This document shows positions 1 through 12,600 of a stretch of 64,000 nt of DNA, piece after piece. Numbering within the stretch: position 1 is the stretch's first letter; each line of letters opens with the position of its first letter. The DNA lies in contig BEXV01000186.1 in NCBI GenBank assembly GCA_003118195.1, positions 86,047 to 150,046 on the forward strand, written 5' to 3'. The stretch is from Hemicentrotus pulcherrimus. Taxonomy: Eukaryota; Echinodermata; Echinoidea; Camarodonta; Strongylocentrotidae. The notes beneath the pieces were generated by a model that had not been told where the DNA came from, searched no databases, and saw only the letters and a program-made list of their open reading frames with translations. A program made the position numbers and the translations under genes.

Positions 1-112
1 CCCCCCCCCCCTCTCGCTCTAACCACCACTAAAACTGTTTCAGAGGGCTAGGGGATTCATGAAATCGTTCGAAAATCGTGAAAATCCTTTTTTTTATTTC
101 TTCTTCAATCAG

Positions 113-3100
113 GTACCACCAGCGGATCATCAGATTGGCACGCTTTGGAACACAGCTCTTACAGATATGTTGATACTCGTCGGACTTTCCGGGATGCTCG
201 AGAATCCTGCCAGAAGTTTGGCGGAGATCTTGCCCAACTTAAGACGCGTGAAATTAATGTAAGAAAGTCCTATTTTGTTTTGTTTTTAAAGTATTTCAAG
301 CGTAACTTTTCTTTGAGGGGTGTATGTATGCGTTGACATATCTGACTTTAAACGGTTATTCGTTTTAATGAGGTATTGTAAGCAGGATTTCTTAAATTCT
401 TGAATCCAGTCTCCAACTACAGTATATTTATACAATATCTGGGAAATTATCTAGATCTATTAGAGACAAATTATTGTCAAAATCCTTCCATAAATTTGGG
501 TAAACCAAATGGGTAATACTAGTATAACATCTAGACCTACTTTACATTTTGGATCTTGGATTCTTTTCCTCCTAAATACTCCAAAGAAGAGTTTGACTGG
601 AGGTGGTGAAGGGTGGACGATTACATTTTGGAAAGAAAAAAAGTTATTTAGTAACTGCATTTTTTAAATGAAAGCGGGAAAGGTTTGGTCGATAGTTGCT
701 TGTTGTAGGTTGTTCCATGTCTTTACAGTCCTTGGGAAATATGAGTTGGGATAGACGTCCGTGTTGGTGTGGCCAATTTCAAATAGCCGGTTGGAGCGCC
801 TCGTCTGCGCCTGTCTGGCTTAGGGCTGGTGTGAGATTGGTAGTCGATGTCGAGTTGTCCATTGATTATTTTGAAGAGGCGGGTAAGACGGTGTGCTTCC
901 ATTCTGTCTTTAAGAGATCCCCAGTTGAGTTGGTTGAGTAGCTTGGTGACACTGGTGTCCCATCCGTAAGTATTGGTGACAAAACGTGCAGCCTGACATT
1001 GAGCTTTCTCGGCAGCATAGGTGTTTGGGGCTGTATAAGGGTCCCATGCTGCAGTGGCATAGTCAAGATGTGGACGAACAAGAGAAAGATACAACTTTTC
1101 TTTAACATTAGATGAGCAGTAATGGAAGTTGCGCCTTTATAAGTTTAGGACCCGTGAGGCTTTACCGGTTGCATAATGAGTCTGGCTATTCCAGCGTAGG
1201 TCTCTCTGGATATTGATGCCAAGGTATAGGGTCTGGTTCGTTTCCTATAGGGTAACATCAAGGATTTTGTAGGATGTAGTACCCGGTATTTCTTTCTTGA
1301 AACATGCATGGTTTTGCATTTAGAGGGATTGAAATGCATGCCCCAAGTCAACGGACCACTGGGCCAACTAGATCTTGATGAAGAGCTTTCTCATCTTCAG
1401 CAGATTTGATGGGACGGTAAAGTAGACAATCATCTGCAAAAAGTCGTGTTGTACTGGTAACCTTTTCATGAATGCCATTGATGTGGAGTAGAAAAAGGTG
1501 AGGGCCTAATACTGTACGCTGTGGAGTGCCACTGTGAGGACTGGTAACCACTCGGAACATTGTCCATTAATACACAGTCACGTTGCAGTCTCTTTGTCAG
1601 GAAACTACATCTCTTATTATCTTAATCCATCTCTTATTATTTGATCGAATACCATAATTGTCTTATTTCATGAGGAGACGCTGGTGCGGGATGACATCAA
1701 AAGCCTTTGAAAAATCAAGCACTGCCATGTCATGGTGATATTTTTTGTCTAAGTTCTTGGCAAGGTCATTTGTTGTGAGGATGAGCTGAGATTCACACAA
1801 CCTATATTTCCTGAAGGCATGTTGATTTCCAGCCAGGATGTTATGATTGGCCAAGTGTCGCATCAGATTGCTGTCTTTGATGTGCGCACGTACAATGTGC
1901 AAGTCATGTAAACGGGACGGTAGTTTGCAGGTATAGTAGCACACTTCTTAAACAGCGGGGTGATATTCGCCTTTCTCCAATCTAGGGGGAGATCTCCGAA
2001 GTCAAATGACTGCTGAAATACAAACTGCAGTATGGGAGCAATCTCCTCTGCTGCAATCGTTAAAGCTTCACTTTGGATTTAGTCTGGTCCAATTGCTTTG
2101 GATGTGTTTATTTTGAGAAGAAGTTTCTTGACACCTTCAACGTCAACTCTGATGGGAGGCATGTCAGGGAATGTACTTGGAGGAAGATCTGAGAATGACG
2201 CCGGAGAGACAGCATCACGTCATTCGTGAACAGGTTGTTGTTAGCTTTCAGCGGCTGAACTCCGATGTTATCAGTTCTTCTTGATTTCACATATCTCCAA
2301 AAGTCTTTAGGGTGGCCATTCTCCAAAATATAAGAAATATGTGTCATATGTGTATTCCTGATGAAAGGAACGATCAACTTGCTTGCGTACTTCGGTGAAT
2401 TTTTCCCAGTCCAATTTCTCACCACTTTTCTTGGCACGCCTGTAAAACTTCTCTTTTTTACTGGTGCTCGCATTCGTCCTTTGAGGAGCTTTTGGGGAAT
2501 ATATTGGTGACAGTTTCATTATGTGAGTTTTTTTTAACCAGGTCCGGTTCTCTTAGATTGAGGTTGTGTCCGGTTGGAGATCAATGAATTCTTTGGCAAG
2601 TTTTTCAACAATTTCCTTAAAGTCAATATTATTAACTTTCCTCCAAACGGGAATATTACGGGGATGCTTGGCAGGTTCTTTCACTTTTGTGCGAAATTTG
2701 GAAGTGATATTATCACCTTGACCTTGACTTGGTTGTTTCATCTCTCCCTGGAATCAGCGACCCGCTGATTTCAGGAAGAGATGAAACAACCAAGTCAGTA
2801 TGAGTAGTCTAAAGAAGGTCAAGGGTGTTCTCGGTTCCAATTCCTCTCCCAGTAGTAAAAATCACTCCCTGGATGAGATAGTTATTTGAAATCAGATCAG
2901 TATAAGTGCCATTTTTAAAGGGGGCCTTTTGGTTCACATTTTGATTTCCACTAGACCAGTCAAATCCTGGAACATTAAAATCTCCACCATGCAAAATTAC
3001 AATAGGATAGGAAGCATGACTTGAGCTAACAATTGTAAATGAGATAATTGGACTTTCCTGTATATAAACCAGTCCAACTCGTTTCGTTTTATGTTATAGG

Positions 3101-5772
3101 TAATTGTACTATGTAGAGTTTACTGTGAACGTGATGGATAACACATGTCGAAGTCACGCGATGATACGTTCGGTGATTGGAGGCTACCATTTCGGTAGAG
3201 AATTCCAGTCGGAAACAAGGGTTAACATAAAAAAAATCCAGACCAGTTTACTCATGGCCACTCCAGGAGTAAATCAGTCGGCGAAGAGGACGGCGTTGCT
3301 AATACGACTATCGCTGAGACGATCACTACGTCGAGCTCATCATTTAACGACGACTAGCTCTAATTAAACACAAAAATTGCCATCGATGGCAATTTTTGTG
3401 TTTAATTAGAGCATGAGGAATGAGCACTGCTATTGATACCAATAGTCTGAAGGTAACCTGCCAGAATGACTTAGAATGAATACAGGTGTTAATACTTTTC
3501 TGACTAATGACTTCCACACCGTTTACCTGTTTCTAATTTTGCCTTTCTGAACATATTCTGTCCCTAGACCTTCACCTGCCCAAATTATTCAAACTATCCC
3601 ACCTCGCGGGCTAGTGACATCTCGCCACTCTCGTGTTACGTTTAAATTCTGTAAGGCAATTACTGCATACGAATAACTGCTACTGGACAACTAAATCCAT
3701 TGTCCCTTGGACGATTGTACGGCATTGTAAGCTACAGCAGCAGTCTTGTTCCACAGCCAATCTCCTACCGTTTTATTAACTTCAACCCCAGATTTTTGTT
3801 TTTTGAAGTATCCAATGGCAACCTTGAAGGGATAGTTGAGTTCTGTTCTCAGACCGCAAATGCCTTGCATAGTTATTGCTTTTATTCTTATCTAGTACAT
3901 TCCCAGTGCCCTTTTAGAACCTAAAATTGCTATGATGGTAATTTTAGACCCCAAAATGTTTGAAAATTAGCGATACGAGCATACCTATTCAGCTCGATCC
4001 ACTTTCAAAAAACATGGTGACCGTTAATTAATTATTTAATTAAAAATAACAATAGTTGGGCCGGCTGGTTGCGCGTAATATAAGCTAAACGAAAATTCCA
4101 ACAAAAAAGCCAACACCGGCATTGGCTGAAATGCGACGTAAAAGGCGTTATTTTTTTTTTTTTTCAACGGTTTTTTTTTTCTTCAAATTTGTCAAAATGC
4201 CTAATATTTGTGGTGGTTCACAAGTATTAAAAATCGTATTTCAACCGTCTCCGGACCGATTTGATCAAGCAAAGATGATTTTGTCCTAAAGATATTATGT
4301 TCTTTCAAATCTGACACTCAGTGTTTTATTATCTCACAAAAAATATTTTGTGTAGCGCCCTCTGCAACAGAACTCAACTTTCCCTTAACCGTACACATAA
4401 TGTATTTTTGATGAAACAAAGTCCAAAATAATACCCAATCCCCTCTATATTAGAAATGTTTAGAGAAGATATTTTAACTATCCGGTGAAGTGTAGTTGTC
4501 CAAAATAGGGGAAATTATGCCTCTGTCATAGCTTGACGATTAAGCCAGCATTTGCCGACATATCAACATTTCTCTAAAACACTGGCAAACGTTGAACTAT
4601 CGATGTTTGTTTTTTCTTCAATTTTGGGCGTATACATTGCGTATCCATCAACCAAGTTGGGCGTACACATAACATAATGGTATACAAATGAAGCTGCTAA
4701 TACGCCATTATACCTTATACGGTAGCTGTATAAGTTAAAAACACGTTCAATAATAAGTTCTGTGGTCGTCCGAAACACGTCAAATACGTCTACATACATC
4801 AATATGTGTTGGAGATAAGTTCGACATAGGTTCAAAGCAAGTTACTCATAGGTTAGGAATAGGTTTTGGGTACGCTAGACATTATCTCGACGTAATGCGT
4901 ATGCGGGACGTTACTCATGAGCCATAGCAGGCATACCTTGACAATTTTGTGCATGCACAAATATTTTTGACAACCTCGACGTAATACGACGTATACCACA
5001 ATGCTTCAGCGTGCTAATAAAAGTAAATACCATATTTTTTTCGACGTACGTCAGCGTATTCGCCAAATTTTTCATATTGTCAAGGTGTGACATGGTCATA
5101 GGCTCTTACCTGGGCGTACGAGTTCGCTCATAACGCCATCTTCGGCGACTTGAAGCATTTAGTGTAGAGAAAATTATATCAAATATAGGAACCGGCCAGG
5201 CTTTGGACTAGGATCATAGAAATTATACACGATGCTTTAGCATCCAGCCAGGTGCTTTAATGTCACCCGAGTCGAGCGTGTCAAATACAGATTAATATCT
5301 TGCCACCACATAACAAAAGTAGCTCCTTATACGGTGTTTTTTTTTTTAAATTGTATTACAACAGGACTTTGTGCAGACGTTAATAGGCAATCAATCTGTC
5401 TGGTTTGGGCTCACTGATCTCGAAGAGAACTGCGACTACCAGTGGATTGATGGGTCTTCGCTTAACCATACGTAAGGCTAGTTGATTGTTTAGCTTCTTT
5501 AGAAAATGCCACATCAATGTCTTGTTTACCTAAAGTAGCCCCATCAGAATTCAAAAATGTGTCCCAAAGGGCCCTGCAATCATAATTGTTTGTATAGCAT
5601 GATATTTAGCTGCTAGTTCTCAGTGTCAATATCAAGATTCAAGATTTAAGATAATTTATTGTCTGATTTAAAAAGAAATACAGAAATTCGTCCTCCACTG
5701 GCAGGTGACGTACATATACAAACAACATAAACAATAAATAAATACATTCGAGGATACAAAGAAAATACAACA

Positions 5773-5826
<54 letters not shown>

Positions 5827-5994
5827 GAAATAATAGCATAAACAAAACTGACATGTAGACTTGAAAACTGGCATTTAAAAATGAATCTCGATAAAGCACA
5901 TAATGCATTGAAAATTTTAATTTAAAAAGTGCTCTGAAACATTCACCCCTTCTCTCTCAGAAAAGGGGTATTAGGAACGAACAGAGAAAAGAAC

Positions 5995-6030
<36 letters not shown>

Positions 6031-6683
6031 AGTCGAATTGAGTAGAACAGAAAGGAAATGTGAGGGAGAAAGAGAAGGAGGGAGAAAGAGAAGGAGGGAG
6101 AAAGAAAAGGAGGGAGAAAGAGAAGAAGGGAGAAAAGAATAAGTGACAGAAAACGAGGAGCTCTGGAAGGGAAGAGATGAGGTAGAGGCAGAGTACAGGA
6201 TTTTAAGAACAGTGACTGCCCGTGGTAAAAAAGACAAATAAGTCGTCAACATTCGAAATTCAGAGCTGCAAGCTAGATATAGACCCTGTGAAGTAGAAAG
6301 TTAGAATATAAAATGTGTCCAGTGAGGAACCTATTTCATGTAGCCTTAGCCATTACACATTTACATATACATGTGTCATGGGACAGCGGCCATAACATAA
6401 TATTGAAAGGTAAATGGGCACCCTAGGCTTAATTAACACTTTTGTCGATCATTATTGAAAATGTATTGATCGTTTAAATGCATATACATGTACTTCTCTC
6501 TCTTTCTCTCTCTCTCCGCTTTTCTTTCTTTAAACTCTTTTTTTTTTAAATAAAGATTTACCGCATGGAATGCCAGTGAAGCGTCTTTATGTCATGCTAA
6601 CAACCACTGCGTCCAACAAGCGCATGGCAGATGGCAGGAACACAACTGTTCTTCCCCGAGCTCGTTTGTGTGCGAACACTCAG
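113..6683 (+). CDS. C-type lectin domain, three exons of the receptor
   Basis: Exon 113-258 carries the N-terminal half (SSYRYVDTRRTFRDARESC, then GGDLAQLKT, the usual helix region). Exon 5365-5471 carries VWFGLTDLEENCDYQWIDGS, the classic W-G-L-x-D ... W-x-DGS core. Exon 6556-6683 carries the C-terminal half (RWQEHNC ... FVCEH). Junction phases are 0 then 2, and the last exon leaves in phase 1 towards the Ig exon. The EPN/QPD calcium-sugar motif is not visible, and the WND position reads WQE, so calcium-dependent sugar binding is doubtful. The introns are long (5.1 and 1.1 kb), and the first is loaded with repeats. The beginning of the fold, with its first disulphide cysteine, is missing to the left. 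Confidence 0.85.
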
Positions 6684-9600
6684 GTATGTATCTTCTTTTT
6701 ATATTAATGAAGTGGGTTTATATCGTACCAGATCCTATCTATGAAATCAAATAATTTTTTAAAAATGTTATTCCTTAAAGGCATAACAAAATAATATTTA
6801 CTTGAAATATAAATTTGATATTTAATGTAACAACCACATGATTTGTGTATTTATAAAGTAGATACCAGGGGCTGAGTCGGTAATGTTCCTTAGGCACCAA
6901 GATTGACACAAAATTTAACGTTAAGCCTACTTCCCTAGAAAAAATATACCCGAATACAATTGTTGACATTGAATGAGTGATTTCAAGTTGGGTGTTTAAG
7001 GCTGGTGTTAGCGTTTAATAAACACTAACACCAGCCTAAACACCGAAATGGAAATCAGCTGGTGTTAAGGCTCTGACCTCTGAATATAGTCAACTTCCGG
7101 TAGCTAGTGTTATCGATTTTGCAAAATTGTCGTCTGCTNGGATAATTTTGTGACGCAAAGTAAGTGTTCAAATTTGTCCAGTGTCAATGAAACTGTGTTT
7201 TATACAAGTCGTATCAGTTCATGTCTGAGTTTAACAGGTCATTACACAGCCTCAAAAATGTATGTGTAATGTTATGATTTCGTTCAATCCGTCTTTTATT
7301 ATTATATCTCCCAAATCCCCAGGCATATTATAATGTCTGAAACTACACAGTGATACATTCTTGTTTTACAAGAAGCAGTGGATGTCTAAAAATCATGTCT
7401 TCAACATTTCACCAACATTTGTCCAGGATTTCTTTTTTTACTAATTCATTATTATTTCAAAAAGATTTCCCATCTACTGGCACCGGTGAAATGTGGAGAA
7501 CTATGCTGGGAATTACCATGTGTTATGAAGAATGAAATTGGCTTCCTCCTTTCAAACAAACTTCGGGAAGTATCAAAATAAAAAAAGACTTTAGAATAAT
7601 AAAGTATTTCACAGCAAAGTCATGAACCTTAGATTCATTCTTTTATGAACTTCTCACAAAGTGTAGCACAACAGTCTGTCTGTGGGACTCCCGCCCCCCC
7701 CAACTCAATGTTATTTAGGGTACGATTATGCTCGTTCCCTCTTTTTGAAATTTCAAAAAGAGGGAACGAGCATATGCGTACCCTAAATAACATTGAGTTG
7801 GGGGGGGGAGGGGGGCGGGAGTCCCACAGACAGACTGTTGTGCTACACTTTGTGAGAAGTTCATAAAAGAATGAATCTAAGGTTCATGACTTTGCTGTGA
7901 AATACTTTATTATTCTAAAGTCTTTTTTTATTTTGATACTTCCCGAAGTTTGTTTGAAAGGAGGAAGCCAATTTCATTCTTCATAACACATGGTAATTCC
8001 CAGCATAGTTCTCCACATTTCACCGGTGCCAGTAGATGGGAAATCTTTTTGAAATAATAATGAATTAGTAAAAAAAGAAATCCTGGACAAATGTTGGTGA
8101 AATGTTGAAGACATGATTTTTAGACATCCACTGCTTCTTGTAAAAAAGAATGTATCACTGTGTAGTTTCAGACATTATAATATGCCTGGGGATTTGGGAG
8201 ATATAATAATAAAAGACGGATTGAACGAAATCATAACATTACACATACATTTTTGAGGCTGTGTAATGACCTGTTAAACTCAGACATGAACTGATACGAC
8301 TTGTATAAAACACAGTTTCATTGACACTGGACAAATTTGAACACTTACTTTGCGTCACAAAATTATCCCGTAAAACAATAACCCCGCTACAAAATGTGTC
8401 AATCTTGTTATTATTTTTCCTGTTAAAAGATCCCCCTTCCGATGCTTTCGGTGAATTTGACACCCTTTTATGGAGGAGGTTGGGGCGGAGAAACCTGTGT
8501 AACTTATTTATCTCGGCCTATCTATTTTCTTTGAATATAAAGATTTCCAGAGAGTTATCAAACGACCGGCCGATGTCTACCTGTGGGTTTCCAATCCGTT
8601 TGCTTCTGTGTCTGATCTCAAAGTCTTGGTTATTACGCGCCAACAGCAAGAGAGGATTGTTTGCAAACATATTACCTACGACTCGAGAGATGCGCTCACC
8701 CAACACATCTCGAGTAGTATCGTGTCACTATCGATACCCTCATCGTTTGCCGTCCACGAATTGCGGTTAGATCCGAATTCCAACTACCACGCAGCCGGTA
8801 AAATTGTTTGCGGAATTTCATCGGAGTTTGATGAGCACACAACCACCGTATCAGCATTTCATCTTGTACCTGGCAGTATGCAGCTCTCTCTCTCTCTCTC
8901 TCTCTCTCTCACTATGTATATCTCTCTAAAATAAAAAATAAGATAATATAAATAAAAGAAGGGGGATCACGGAATGATAGTATTTTCATTGATGGTGGAT
9001 ATAACCTTATAACCCGGTCACACCGCCAAACCGACTCTATACCGAAGTTTAGTTTAAAAGAGATGGAATTAAAAGATGTAATAAAGAAATTTATGAAAGG
9101 TAAAGGTATTGATTCATATTTACAAGAGATAGATTTATAGATGGGGGCCTTAAGTGTCACGTCAGAGCTTTTATTGATGTAATGTGGCTGAGATTTTTTT
9201 TAAATAAAGTTTGGGGCATTGAGCCATTGTGCTGGTAACATTTTATAGATGCCTGCGAAACAGTCGATACTGATTTTGTTGTACGTGCTTGAATAAGGAG
9301 TCCTAAAGGGAGTCCGAAATTATTTCACCTTCTTTTATGCTGTTCTTGAATATTGATTCTTCAAAGAAAACCCCATTATGCTCCGCGGTTGTTCGTAATC
9401 ATTTCTGACCCAAAAATTAATTAACCCTATCTTTTTGACGAAATAAAGCTCGGCTAATATTTTTAGCAGCAGTATAATGTCGTAATACTCACTTTCCCTT
9501 GTGTTCGTTGTACACGAGCGTCATAAAATATCGCATGCGCCAATCATTAAACGCGATTGTTTGCACTGATTATCACTAATGTATTGATCAGGGTGTCTGT

Positions 9601-12600
9601 ATAGTTTTACCATCTGCATTATTGTGTTGAATGTGTTCTATATATTTTAAATATGTTTGTATATGATGAGCATTACAACCATTGGCTGCTAATCTCGATC
9701 TCCGTTACACCACGGGTAAACAAATTAATAAATGTCGATAGCGTTATTACCTAAGCACTTCAATTCTGAAGTAACAATAGCACATGCATGCGCTAATTAA
9801 TCAATGCGCTTAGTTGTACAGTTCATTTCGTTTCCACGTTGTGTTCGAATAACTTTCAGGTGGCGCTGGTCGTGGACGCAGTCTTACGTTAGCAAATAGG
9901 GACTTTTCGATTTGCACGTCAACAAAGTGGACTGCGACGTCGACGTAAAAATCGAAAAGTCCCTAATGACGCCACATGTGCAACGGGCATAATCAGCAAG
10001 CACGCGTTCCAATCAATTTGTTTATGGTTGTTTCACCATTTCCTCAGGAGACGCGCAACCGAACTTAGGGCGGTTTACAGTGACGGCCTACCCAGGAACA
10101 CAAGTTCGTCTGGGAATCAGAAAAATCAGGCGTCTTGATGGTTTTCGTTTGCTAATTCTTGCATGGACTTTCTACATGTCCGGTAATACTAATGACAGAG
10201 GTGATATATTTTCGCCTAATTATGGCGACACACTTCACGTTGAAACGTCTACTGCCGAAAGGGACGAGGGAACCTACGTCGCACTGATTTATAATAGGGA
10301 CAACTGTAGCAGAATCGGATTTGATGGCAGTGTTATTCGGCTAATAGTTCCTGGTGAGCTTTGTTTCTCAATGTTCATTGATATTGTTATTGTGGTTGCC
10401 AGTTGAAGACCCGAGGGGCAGTGTACGGAATGGAAGGGGGAGGGATAAGATCCCAAGACCACATCGATCTTTGTATATCTTTGTAACACGACCGCAACTA
10501 CTTTTGAAAAGAAATCGACCTATCAAGACAATTTCAATAACCTTACTACATTACTATAATACTATACTTAACATCAATGTCCGTCACACCATGATGCTTC
10601 TGGTGCTCCAATATATATATATAACCCGGTCATTTCGGGTATGTTTCTAGATCTTGGTGAAGAGTGCCAAAAGTGGACTAATGTCTCACTTTATGGTATA
10701 AGTGGCGGGTTGGGATTTATCGAACCTTTCCAACGCAAAAAATTACTTCTTGTAAGGGGAGTTTACTTGATCCCCCAGGGCCACTAGGTTTTACAGCCCT
10801 TCACCTCTCTTTTCGTACAGATTGCCCTGCAGGAAGATGGGGTCCTCCAACGTGTCTGGGTATCTGTAACCCCTGCTACAATGGAGGGATCTGTCATGAT
10901 CTTTCTGGATTGTGCATCTGTCCACCTGGATTCACCGGAGACAATTGTCTGACAGGTAGAGAATAATAAATTGTACTTTGCCCCAGAACAGATAAGATTG
11001 GATTCCATTATCAAAAGGCAGGGTATTTTACCGTCATCGCTACCACTGATGAAGTGTATTTCTAACTGCACCATTCCTTTCGTCGAAAGCGTACATCGAG
11101 CGATTTCCGAGTCTTGTACCAATGCAAGCATCGTCACGAGACACGAACGCATCATCTGTATCTTATTGATGTTTATAATGTGTAATCTTGTACTGACATG
11201 CAAATGAAACAAATTTCCGATCATTGGACAATAAATTTGAATATGAATATGATATATGAATATGAATATATGGTGATGTATTCTGGGACGTGGCTGTCAA
11301 CACATCGGGGCATTGTGAGCAGCAGATGACAGTACACGTAGATCTGAAGCAGTGTCAGTACAATACTCTACCTCTAAGCCATTGCTTACGGGTACCAGAT
11401 GATACCTTTACTAATTCTAGGAAAATTCAGTAGTTTTGTTTTTTCATCTTTTTTTATCTGAACACAACCCTGTGCATTCTGTAATATAACCAACTACTTT
11501 TTCCTGGTTGTTCACGTCATATCATTAATTGTTGGAGAGTACATTTATCTGCCCATCTGGATGGTCCTATTTTTTTTTAATACGGTCTTGATCCTCCGAT
11601 CACAAATTTATAAAATATTGATTCATTAAGAGTCCTTTAAAAAATTATTTTCTCTCTGTTTTATATGAAGCCTGTGGCAAGCATCGGTTCGGTTCAGATT
11701 GTGACATCGCATGTGGCACTGGCCAGGAGTTCAAGATTTCTTGTACAGGAAGCCAGATCTGTCGCCCCGATCCTTATGGCTGCAACTGCATGTCGGGCTA
11801 CACTGGGAGATGTACCCGGAGTGAGTCTCCATCTTGTGTACATTTGGCCCTTTCTGGAGAGGGATTTTTAACGGCTACATTTAAGGGAACCAAACCTTCA
11901 TACTAAGTTACTTTAATTGTAAAGTTTAAGATATTTCAATAAAATCAGTGAAAATTTGAACAAAAATCGGGCAAGGAATAAGGAAGTTAAAGCTTTTTTA
12001 AATGACTTGTCACTAGAGGGCGATATTCAATTTGATGACTCTCCATGCCTATTGTACATCAAATTTCACAATGTTTTCGTTTAATACTTCGTATTTATTT
12101 GTGTTCTTGATCCGACTTCATAACATGTGAAGTAGAATATCATTTTGCATTCTATACCTTGCTTTCAGGGATTCCGAAGTAGATTATCTCAAGCACAGGA
12201 AAGAAGGAAAATCGTGAAATTTGAAGTACAAAAGGCACGGAGAGTTGTCCACAAAATTAATAATGCCATGAATGTCCGGGGGCAACGAGATGCCCGAATG
12301 TCATCATGTTTAGTCGTGTTTTGTTAATAACTTTCCAACCTTATAAATTTCATTATTTACATTTTGTTGTAATTACAGCTATTCTCATAAGATAGTGTGT
12401 GCATAGCCATTGACGAGTGCCGAAGTGAAGAAAAATAAACCTGCGATGAATTTAGAATTGTGGTTACCGAAACATGTTATTTCTTAAAAGAATACCGTTA
12501 CAATAAAAGGGGCTGAAAACGCTGAATACCGCATATTACGTAATAACCTATGGGCTTTCACATATCGACATAATATCCTTTGTTTTATTTTAGGGTTTTT

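Noticed and set aside
5639..5908. Poly-Leu/Tyr open frames
   Set aside because: Translation of the (AAT)n microsatellite.
8321..8934. Open frames of 149 and 108 codons after the palindrome
   Set aside because: No recognisable domain, overlapping frames on both strands, and no splice support; position is intronic for the receptor.
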